Below are positions 12,540 through 19,122 of a stretch of 21,547 bases of DNA, piece after piece (within the stretch, counting starts at the first letter, position 1; each line of letters starts with the position of its first letter). The notes beneath the pieces are model-generated. The model was not told where the DNA came from. It made no database searches and was given only the letters and a program-made list of their open reading frames with translations. The stretch is from Coriobacteriia bacterium. GTDB taxonomy: Bacteria > Actinomycetota > Coriobacteriia > Coriobacteriales > Atopobiaceae. Both the position numbers and the translations under genes were made by a program. The stretch is taken from the NCBI GenBank assembly GCA_003150175.1, contig QAKZ01000082.1, positions 1 to 21,547 of the forward strand, written 5' to 3'.

Positions 12540-13814
12540 CTACGCCTTACCGACGGTAAGCTGCACGAAATCGTCCTTCTCGCCGACGCCGTCGCGGACG
12601 CTGCGCAGGCGGACCTTTGCTGCGGCGCCCTTTTGCGCCGTCTCGCCGCAGACGAAGTCGACCCAGCCCTGAGCCTGCGCGAGGTTCGTCGCGCCACGGA
12701 CGATGGCTGTGCAGCCGTGGGCCACGAGACATCCCTCGCGCGGGAGCACGACCTCGACCTCGCCCGTGAGCCGCGTCATCGCCGCCGCCTGCTGCTCGTA
12801 CACGAGCCCCGTGACCGCCGCGCCCGAGAGCACGTCCTCGAGCACGTCTTCGCTAGTCGCGCGCACGTTTCCGCCCGCCTGCGTCTCGAGCGCGGCGAGG
12901 AACGCGTCGCCGCCGGGCTGCGCGCTGCCGTCTTCCACCGTCGTCGAGAACGCGGAAAGAAGGTCACCCGCGGCGCGCGCCGCTTCCGCGGAGGACTTCG
13001 CCGCGGCATCCGTGCCCGCATCGGCAACGGCGACGAGCCCTGCGAGCCGCTCATCGAGCAGGTCGGCGTAGCCCTCGATCTCCACGCTGAGCTCCTCGGC
13101 GCGCGCCGAGTTCACGGCGATGACGCACACCTCGCGCGTCGCCGGCGTGACGTATCCGCTGGTGTTTCGGCACCCGTCGAGCACGTTCGCGTTCTCCGAC
13201 GAGAAGTACTTCTCGTAGTCGGCCTCCCCCGCCGCATACCAGCTCTCGTCGCCGCCCCAAACGACGTCAGCGATCGGGCGGCCGGCGGCGACCTCCGCCG
13301 CCACGGAGTCGCGGCACTCGGAGGCGGTCATGCGGCGGACGTCGACCACGATGCCCGTCTCTTGCATGAACGCGGGAACGAAGGCGTTGACCAGGTCGTC
13401 GTCGCAGCAGGTATACATAACGAGCTTGCCGCCGCGACGCGAGTCGGGGCCGGCGGCCGCACCCGGCTCGGGGCTTTTGGGCTCGGAGGGCACCGAGGCG
13501 TCGCCCGCCGTGCACCGGGCAATGCCGGACGCGGCGCCCGCGCCCACCGCAAGGGCTGCGACGCCTGCGCCGACGAGCGATCTCCTGGTCAGCTTGGGTG
13601 CATGGAAGCGACGGGCGGGCGAAGGAGCGCTGGCCGGGGCACCAGTCGGGCCGTCGGCCGGACCGTCAGGCACAGAAGCCGACGCCGCGTCCTCCGGTTC
13701 CGCAGCGCCCGCCGCATCCATCGGATCTGCCGCACTCGCCGCATCCATCGGGTCCGCAGCGTCAGCCGCGGCCTTCTTGCCACGCTCGTCCAAGGCGTCC
13801 AGCTGCTCGTCCAT
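12540..13814 (-). CDS. extracellular solute-binding protein, iron(III)-type fold, with Tat signal
   Basis: A 424-residue protein starting at ATG 13814, six bases after the upstream HAD gene stops. The first 70 residues are an unusual Ala/Asp/Pro-rich low-complexity stretch with a near-repeat (ADPMDAAS, ADPMDAAG). Only then come a twin-Arg motif (LTRRSLVGAG, residues 75-84), a hydrophobic core, and Cys101 after a non-canonical lipobox (IARC). The mature part fits the family-1/8 binding proteins: GKLVMYTCCDDDLVNAFVPAFMQETG, then SVAAEVAAGRPIADVVWGGDESWY and a C-terminal GWVDFVCG. Substrate could be iron(III) or a phosphorylated organic compound. No ABC permease or ATPase is adjacent, so transporter partners must lie elsewhere. 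It is the last gene of the pepT operon. Confidence 0.8.
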   Translation of the reverse strand: MDEQLDALDERGKKAAADAADPMDAASAADPMDAAGAAEPEDAASASVPDGPADGPTGAPASAPSPARRFHAPKLTRRSLVGAGVAALAVGAGAASGIARCTAGDASVPSEPKSPEPGAAAGPDSRRGGKLVMYTCCDDDLVNAFVPAFMQETGIVVDVRRMTASECRDSVAAEVAAGRPIADVVWGGDESWYAAGEADYEKYFSSENANVLDGCRNTSGYVTPATREVCVIAVNSARAEELSVEIEGYADLLDERLAGLVAVADAGTDAAAKSSAEAARAAGDLLSAFSTTVEDGSAQPGGDAFLAALETQAGGNVRATSEDVLEDVLSGAAVTGLVYEQQAAAMTRLTGEVEVVLPREGCLVAHGCTAIVRGATNLAQAQGWVDFVCGETAQKGAAAKVRLRSVRDGVGEKDDFVQLTVGKA

Positions 13815-13819
13815 CGTTC

Positions 13820-14665
13820 CTATCCCTTCAGGAAGTCGGGCATCCGCCCGGCGCGGGCCGCGCGCGCGAGCTCGCGGAGCGCGGTGGCCACGCCCTCGTC
13901 CGCGCACGCGCCGATGTGATAGTTCGCTGCCTTGGCAACCTCGGGCATCGCGTTTGCGACGGCCACCGAGTACGGGACCTCTCGCAGGATCTCGAGGTCG
14001 TTCTCCGCGTCTCCGAAGACGACGACCTCGTCGATGCCGATACCCGTCGCGTCGAGAAGCTCATGCAGACCGCGCGCCTTGCTCACGCCTTTGGGCATGA
14101 TGTCGAACCAGCCCGGCACAGGAGAAACGACCCGCAGGTCAGGAGCTACTTCCGCCACGATCCGGCGAGTCTGGTCCATCTGCTCGGGGCCATCGGGGCA
14201 GGCGATGGTCGCCGCCACGAAGTCGACGTCGGGCACCTCGTCCACCATGCAGCCCACGAACTTGATGCGGGCCTCGTAGCTGTTGAGCACCTCCTCGGAG
14301 GGCGCCCCGACGGCGTAGATCGCATTGAGCAGGTTCGCCTCGGCGGGGTAGCAGACGAGGAACATCCGGGCCCCCTCGAGCGCCCGCGCGATGGCGACGA
14401 GCCCGTCGTGGGGCATCAACGTGAGCGAGACCGTCCGCCCGCGGGCGAGCACGCGCTTGCCGTTGGAGACGACGCCCGTTTGGAAGCACGCCCTGTCCGC
14501 GCGGAAAAGGCGCATGAGCTCGACCGTGTCGCGCCCCGTCGACGGCCCGAAGAGCACGCCGGCGTCGAGCGCCTCGTGGATGGCCTCGCGTGTGCTCGGG
14601 CTCACGGCGCGGGCGCCGAGCGGCACGAGGGTGTTGTCCATGTCGGAAAGGGCGAGCTTAATCAA
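13820..14665 (-). CDS. Cof-type HAD-superfamily phosphatase
   Basis: A 281-residue protein. HAD motif I is SDMDNTLV (nucleophile Asp8, acid-base Asp10), motif II GPSTGR (40-45), motif III Lys in PKGVSKARGL (191-200), and motif IV GDAENDLEIL (218-227). The large cap inserted between motifs II and III marks the Cof/IIB subgroup, which dephosphorylates small sugar or cofactor phosphates. The exact substrate cannot be read from sequence. The start is TTG at 14665, overlapping the upstream stop as TTGA, so translation is coupled. A second, distinct family member is at 16792-17619. Confidence 0.88.
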   Translation of the reverse strand: MIKLALSDMDNTLVPLGARAVSPSTREAIHEALDAGVLFGPSTGRDTVELMRLFRADRACFQTGVVSNGKRVLARGRTVSLTLMPHDGLVAIARALEGARMFLVCYPAEANLLNAIYAVGAPSEEVLNSYEARIKFVGCMVDEVPDVDFVAATIACPDGPEQMDQTRRIVAEVAPDLRVVSPVPGWFDIMPKGVSKARGLHELLDATGIGIDEVVVFGDAENDLEILREVPYSVAVANAMPEVAKAANYHIGACADEGVATALRELARAARAGRMPDFLKG

Positions 14666-15333
14666 TGTTCAAACCGCTTTCTTCCGATTAGGTTGCCTGA
14701 GCCCTCGCCTGCCGGCTCCGCAGGCCGCTGGCGCGCCCCCGCAAGCCACGGCCCCAGGGCCCTCGGCATGAGCTCGGGCGCGTCCTCCGGGCCCGCCGCG
14801 AGCGGCTCCAGCACGTCGAAGCGGTCGATGTGCAGCAGGATCTGCTCGATGTCGACGATGCCCCAGATCCGCAGGCGCCTGCCGTCCTTCTCGACGATCA
14901 CGAGGTCGCGGTACCCGGAGGTGCGAATACGCCCGCGCCATCCGAGCTTCTCGATATCCGAGTAAAAGAAGCACGAGCTGCGCCCGATCAGCGGGACGAT
15001 CTCCCCGCGGTCCTCGAAGAGCGAGACCTTATAGCGCATGAGCACGACCCACGCCCCAAAGAAGGTCCACACGAAGGCGTCGGTGAACGCCAGCACACAG
15101 CGGGCGCTCGGGCCGAACGCGCCCGCGAGGCTGAACGCGCCCAGCACGAAGCCGAGGCACCCCACGAGCAGCATCGTCACCACCAGCGCGCGGAGGAAAT
15201 CCGGCGGGACGACATAGGTGTCGTGGTGGCTGTGATGGCGCTCGACCAGCCGGATCGGTGCGTTCGCGCGGCCGATAAGGGCGGCGGCGACGCAGGGCAC
15301 CAAACTGAGGACCAGGAGGACGGGGTACGGCAC
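14662..15333 (-). CDS. small membrane protein with cytoplasmic PH-like domain
   Basis: A 223-residue protein from GTG 15333, with AGGGGG about nine bases before it. It has hydrophobic segments at about residues 4-20, 46-70 and 78-100, and a His-rich loop (ERHHSHHDTY) between the first two. The soluble part (102-170) alternates short strands (KVSLFEDRGEIVPLI, IEKLGWRGRI, YRDLVIVEKDGRRLRIWG), as in bacterial PH-like membrane proteins. Residues after 180 are Ala/Pro-rich. Function unknown. It starts four bases after pepT ends and overlaps the HAD gene, so it is in the operon. Confidence 0.7.
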   Translation of the reverse strand: MPYPVLLVLSLVPCVAAALIGRANAPIRLVERHHSHHDTYVVPPDFLRALVVTMLLVGCLGFVLGAFSLAGAFGPSARCVLAFTDAFVWTFFGAWVVLMRYKVSLFEDRGEIVPLIGRSSCFFYSDIEKLGWRGRIRTSGYRDLVIVEKDGRRLRIWGIVDIEQILLHIDRFDVLEPLAAGPEDAPELMPRALGPWLAGARQRPAEPAGEGSGNLIGRKRFEH

Positions 15334-15337
15334 GCGC

Positions 15338-16582
15338 TTACGCCCCCTGCGCGACGGCGAACTTGGCGACCAGGTGCTCGAGCATGTTCACCGTGGCCTC
15401 CATGCTGGGAACGGGGATGAACTCGCGGACCGAGTGCGCGTTGTAGCCGCCGGTGGCGAGATTCGGGCACGGCAGGCCGCGGAAGGTGAGCTGCGCGCCG
15501 TCGGTGCCGCCGCGCACGGCGACGATCGAGGGCTCCAGGCCGGCCTCTCGGTTGGCGGCGAGCGCGTTGTCGACGAGGAACTCCTTGCCCTCGAAGTGCT
15601 CGGCCATGTTGCGGTACTGCTGGCGGACGTCGACCGTGACGGTGCCCTCGCCGTAGCGGCCGTTCAGGAGCGCGGCGATCTCGCGCAGGGTCTGCTCGCG
15701 GGCGGCGAACTTTGCGGAGTCGAAGTCGCGCAGGATGTACTTGAGCATGACCTCGGACGCGGAGCCCTCGATGTCGGTCGGGTGATAGAAGCCCTCGCGG
15801 CCGCAGGTGTGCTCAGGGCGCTCCCAGGCGGGCACGAGCTGCTGGAACTCGGAGGCGACGGTGATTGCGTTGACCATCACGTCCTTCGCGCTGCCCGGGT
15901 GGACCATCACGCCGCGCACGCGGACCGTGGCCTCACACGCGCTGAAGCACTCGTAGTTGAACTCTCCGAGGGTCTCGCCGTCGACGGTGTAGCCGTACGC
16001 CGCGTCGAGGGCGTCGAGGTCGAGAAGCGACGCGCCGTGGCCGATCTCCTCGTCGGGGACGAAGGCGATCTTGAGGGTGGGGTGCGCAAGCGACGGGTCG
16101 GCGACCAGGCGGGCCAGCAGGGCGCAGATCTCGGCCACACCGGCCTTGTCGTCGGCGCCCAGAAGGGTCGTGCCGTCGGTGACCACGATGTCCTGGCCAA
16201 CGAACTTGGCCAGGTCAGGGACCTGGTCGGACGTGGTCTGCACGGGCTTTCCGTCGACTATGCCCGCCACAAGCGGGCCGCCCTCGTAGCGGACGACGCG
16301 CGGGCGGACGCCGGCGGCCGGCGCGTCGGGCGCGGTGTCGATGTGCGCGCAGAGCATGAGCGCGGGGGCGCCCTCGGCACCGGCGGAGGCGGGCAGCGTG
16401 GCCGTCACGTAGGCGTGGTCGTCCACGCGGACGTCCTCGCAGCCGAGCGCGGAAAGGTCGTCGCCGAGCACGCGCGCCATCTGGTGCTGGCGCGGAGTCG
16501 AGGGCGTGACCTGCTCGTTATCGGGATCGGACTGGGAATCGACCTGCACGTAGCGCAGGAATCGCTCAAGAACGTCGCTCAT
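15338..16582 (-). CDS. pepT: peptidase T (tripeptide aminopeptidase)
   Basis: A 414-residue protein, the usual PepT length. It is a cytoplasmic M20-family zinc peptidase that removes N-terminal residues from tripeptides. Visible motifs: CAHIDTAPDA with His80 and catalytic Asp82, LLGADDKAG (141-148) with the bridging Asp, PDEEIGHGA (176-184) with the catalytic Glu and a metal Glu, YTVDGETLGEFN, the dimerisation-domain VHPGSAKDVMVNA, and C-terminal GGTDGAQLTFRGLPCPNLATG-type block with NAHS supplying the last His ligand. ATG 16582 is preceded by GAAAGG. First gene of a four-gene operon (pepT, membrane protein, HAD phosphatase, binding protein). Confidence 0.95.
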   Translation of the reverse strand: MSDVLERFLRYVQVDSQSDPDNEQVTPSTPRQHQMARVLGDDLSALGCEDVRVDDHAYVTATLPASAGAEGAPALMLCAHIDTAPDAPAAGVRPRVVRYEGGPLVAGIVDGKPVQTTSDQVPDLAKFVGQDIVVTDGTTLLGADDKAGVAEICALLARLVADPSLAHPTLKIAFVPDEEIGHGASLLDLDALDAAYGYTVDGETLGEFNYECFSACEATVRVRGVMVHPGSAKDVMVNAITVASEFQQLVPAWERPEHTCGREGFYHPTDIEGSASEVMLKYILRDFDSAKFAAREQTLREIAALLNGRYGEGTVTVDVRQQYRNMAEHFEGKEFLVDNALAANREAGLEPSIVAVRGGTDGAQLTFRGLPCPNLATGGYNAHSVREFIPVPSMEATVNMLEHLVAKFAVAQGA

Positions 16583-16658
16583 GTTCGGATGCCTTTCGGT
16601 TGCCGCGGATCAATCTCCTCGATTCTACCGCGGCCGGCGCGTCTACGGCCCCGCAGGT

Positions 16659-16790
16659 CCTTCTTGCCACCTGCGAAGCCTTCGCAACGCCTAACTCCCA
16701 TACAGCGGACGCATTTCGGCCATTTTCGGCCCAGATGCGTCCGCTGTATGGGAGTTAGTTTGTGCGAGGGGGTACCTGGCGGCAAGAAGG
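16659..16790. repeat. 132-bp symmetric inverted-repeat element
   Basis: Perfect 24-base arms (16691-16714 and 16735-16758, reading inward from CTAACTCCCATACAGCGG) flank a 20-base centre. Farther out, CCTTCTTGCC (16659-16668) and GGCAAGAAGG (16781-16790) pair around exactly the same centre (16724.5). The 22 bases between inner and outer arms are about half complementary. The right edge is one base from the stop of the HAD gene at 16792. It has no T-run, so it is not a standard terminator. It looks like a MITE-like insertion or a long RNA hairpin, and its outer arm resembles the CTTCTTGCC part of the repeat clusters at 7.7 and 11.2 kb. Confidence 0.8.
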
Positions 16791-16791
16791 G

Positions 16792-17619
16792 CTAGGCCAT
16801 CGCAGAAAGGATCGGCTCCAGGTATGCGGCGACGCCCGCCTCGTCGCAAGAGGAGGTCACGTGGTCCGCCGCCGCGAGAACCTCGGGAATCGCGTTGGCC
16901 ATCGCCACGCCGTCGCCGGCCGCGCGGATCATAGACAGGTCGTTGTCCCCGTCGCCGAACGCGATCGCGTCCGCGACGTCCACGCCCAGGTGGCCGCACA
17001 GCCACGTGAGCGCGGCGCCCTTGCTCGCCTCGGCATTGGCCACCTCGGTGTTCATGGGCAGCGACCAGGTCCACTCGACGCCCTTGACGGATTCGGCGGC
17101 CGCGCGCACGGCGGGGGCGTCGACGTTTCCGGGGTGCAGCATCGTCACCTTGGTCGCAGGGCCGCGCTGAAGAAGCTCCTCCAGGCTGCAGTCATAAGGG
17201 GTGCGCAGGCTGTAGAAGAACTTCTCCGTGGCCTTATCGCCCCCAGAGGCCTCGTGCGGAATCTCCCAACGGCTCCGCTCGAGGTACACCTTGCCGTTGA
17301 TAAAGACATCGAACGACACACGCAGGTCGCGAACGCGATCGTAGAGCTCGAGCACCTGCTCGTTGCTCATCGGGGCACTGCGAAGCACGCGGTCCTCGCG
17401 CAGGTCGACCACCAGCGCACCGTTGCAGCAAATGGCGTAGCGCACGGCCGGGTGGTTGGCCAGGTCGGTCAGAACGCCGTTCGCGTTGCGGCCTGTGCAC
17501 GGCACGAACTGCACGCCGCACTCCGCCGCAAGGTCGAGGACGCGCGCGTTGCGCTCGGGCACCTGCTTTTGCGTGTCCACGAACGTGCCGTCGAGATCGG
17601 TGAATACAAGCTTGAGCAT
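16792..17619 (-). CDS. Cof-type HAD-superfamily phosphatase (second copy)
   Basis: A 275-residue protein. Start ATG 17619 gives the standard MLKLVFTDLDGTFVDT opening (Asp8, Asp10). An earlier in-frame start would add 15 non-conserved residues. Other motifs are VPCTGR (39-44), NGALVV, a Cof cap, ASKGAAL with the motif III Lys, and AFGDGDNDLSM for motif IV. It acts on small phosphorylated metabolites in the cytoplasm, substrate unknown. It begins 18 bases after the end of the upstream DUF4143 gene, so it may be co-transcribed with it. It is followed at once by the inverted-repeat element at 16659-16790. Confidence 0.9.
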   Translation of the reverse strand: MLKLVFTDLDGTFVDTQKQVPERNARVLDLAAECGVQFVPCTGRNANGVLTDLANHPAVRYAICCNGALVVDLREDRVLRSAPMSNEQVLELYDRVRDLRVSFDVFINGKVYLERSRWEIPHEASGGDKATEKFFYSLRTPYDCSLEELLQRGPATKVTMLHPGNVDAPAVRAAAESVKGVEWTWSLPMNTEVANAEASKGAALTWLCGHLGVDVADAIAFGDGDNDLSMIRAAGDGVAMANAIPEVLAAADHVTSSCDEAGVAAYLEPILSAMA

Positions 17620-17636
17620 GTTCTTCTTCCCTACTC

Positions 17637-18911
17637 CTAAATCGCCCACAGCGGCATTGCCCACGCCCGGGAGCTAACCGGAAACGCGTCATCCGCCATA
17701 CAGATGATGGCGCCGGTTCCCACCTCTCGCTTAAAGGCAACGAGCTCGGGCGGCAAATCGTCCGCCTCCACACCGTCCAGCGCGCTGAAATTCTTTGCGT
17801 CAGACGCAACGGGAGAAGCGCTCTTCTTTACCTCAATCGGAAACAGCGTACCGTTCTGTTCCAAAAGAAGGTCGATTTCCTTGCGGTCGTTGGTCCGGAA
17901 GAACCAAAGCTGGGGGCGCTTGCCCGCGTTGCAGTAGCTTTTATAGAGCTCGTCAAATACATAGGTTTCGAACACCATGCCCGACATCGCGCCCAGCTCA
18001 AGCGTAGAGGCGCTGCCCCATCCACACAAGTACGCGGCAAGCCCCGGGTCGGTAAAGTGCATAATGGGCTGCTTGCTCAGACGTTTAAGCAGGTTGTTCG
18101 AATACGGCTCCACAATCTTGACCAGATACGAGCTCACCAGAAGGGAAAGCCATGCCTTTGCCGTTTTCTGGTCGATATCCGCCAGGCGGGCAAGCTCCGC
18201 GTAGACCACAGGCTTCGAAGTAAGCGAAGCGCAGGCAGTCATAAAGCGCCTGAACTTGAGCTCGTCCGCCACCTGCGAAAGGTCGCGAATATCTCGCATC
18301 ACGTACGTATCGATGTAGGACTCGTACGCCGCCGCCCGCAGATCCTCGGGCAACGAGCGAATCCCCGGAAACGAGCTGGCGGCTATGCGCTCAAAAGCAT
18401 CGTGTACGCCAAACTTCGGCATAAGGCCCACTCTGCGCAAGTAGTAATCCGGCGTTGGCGAGAAGGGCTCCGAAGCGACGCCCGCGATCTCCGCGTTTGA
18501 AAGACCAAGCATCTCGACGATACCGGCTCGCCCGGCCAGCGACTCGGAAACCTCTTTCATGAGGTGAAGCGGCTGGGAGCCAGTAAGCCAGAACTGGCCA
18601 TTCAGGTCGTCGGCATCGACGGCAAGTTTGATATACGGAAGCAGCTCGGGCGCCTTCTGAATCTCATCGATCAGAACGGGCGGCCTATAGCGCTGGAGAA
18701 ACAGCGCGGGATCCGCCTTTGCGGCCATGCGAAGCGCTGAGTCGTCAAGAGAAACATACGAACGCCGGACGCCGGTGAGCTCTTGCTCTTTTTCGATAAG
18801 GTGCTTGAGCATGGTTGTTTTGCCCACCTGGCGCGGACCGGTGACCACCACAACCTTGAAGAACTCGGAATACCTGGACACAACAGGTTCAAGGGCCCGA
18901 GAAATGTACAT
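17637..18911 (-). CDS. AAA+ ATPase with DUF4143 domain (second family member)
   Basis: A 424-residue protein from ATG 18911, which gives the family's MYISR opening. A TTG at 18932 would add seven residues but lies inside a palindrome without a ribosome site. Walker A is GPRQVGKT (residues 25-32), Walker B is PPVLIDEIQKAP, and the sensor is FWLTGSQPLHLM. The winged-helix-like linker ARLADIDQKTAKAWLSLL precedes the C-terminal EIDLLLEQNGTLFPIEVKKS, a PD-(D/E)xK-like core. This is the more classical DUF4143 type, and it is only distantly similar to the gene at 8405. Role uncertain. Its promoter carries two 42-bp palindromes, the nearer starting 11 bases before the ATG. Confidence 0.87.
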   Translation of the reverse strand: MYISRALEPVVSRYSEFFKVVVVTGPRQVGKTTMLKHLIEKEQELTGVRRSYVSLDDSALRMAAKADPALFLQRYRPPVLIDEIQKAPELLPYIKLAVDADDLNGQFWLTGSQPLHLMKEVSESLAGRAGIVEMLGLSNAEIAGVASEPFSPTPDYYLRRVGLMPKFGVHDAFERIAASSFPGIRSLPEDLRAAAYESYIDTYVMRDIRDLSQVADELKFRRFMTACASLTSKPVVYAELARLADIDQKTAKAWLSLLVSSYLVKIVEPYSNNLLKRLSKQPIMHFTDPGLAAYLCGWGSASTLELGAMSGMVFETYVFDELYKSYCNAGKRPQLWFFRTNDRKEIDLLLEQNGTLFPIEVKKSASPVASDAKNFSALDGVEADDLPPELVAFKREVGTGAIICMADDAFPVSSRAWAMPLWAI

Positions 18912-18921
18912 TGCCGTACTC

Positions 18922-19015
18922 GATTCTCTCAAAAATGGAATGCATTCCAGATTTGAGATGATTTTATCGCAAGAATCGTCTCAAAACTGGAATCCATTCC
19001 AGATTTGAGACGATT
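18922..19015 (-). promoter_or_regulatory. twin 42-bp palindromic operators of the DUF4143 gene
   Basis: Two palindromes, 18922-18963 and 18974-19015, with centres 52 bases apart. Each is built on TGGAAT(G/C)CATTCCA with outer arms of the TCTCAAA/TTTGAGA type, and the second also pairs AATCGTC with GACGATT. On the minus strand a -10-like TAAAAT falls between them (about 18969-18964). The proximal palindrome covers the likely ribosome-binding region. The arrangement suggests a dimeric repressor bound on both sides of the -10, or hairpins in the mRNA. Confidence 0.75.
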
Positions 19016-19036
19016 CAAGGCCCCCGGCTCATCCAT

Positions 19037-19094
19037 AAAAGAATGATTCGCGAAGGTCGGCCTCCCTGGGAACCGTTCCTTCGCGAATCATTCT
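19037..19094 (-). terminator. terminator of the CoA-dehydratase activase-related gene
   Basis: A perfect 17-bp stem (19040-19056 with 19078-19094) encloses a 21-base loop. On the minus strand it is followed by TTTT. It lies 28 bases beyond the stop at 19123. Confidence 0.75.
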
Positions 19095-19122
19095 ATGAAC
19101 GCCAGCTCGCGCGACCCCTCAA

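Noticed and set aside
12633..13919. 428-codon open frame on the plus strand, and a 455-codon frame over 13598-14965
   Set aside because: Antisense shadows of the binding-protein and HAD genes in GC-rich DNA, with Arg/Ala-rich translations.
15374..16795. 473-codon open frame on the plus strand
   Set aside because: Antisense to pepT, which has all its catalytic motifs.
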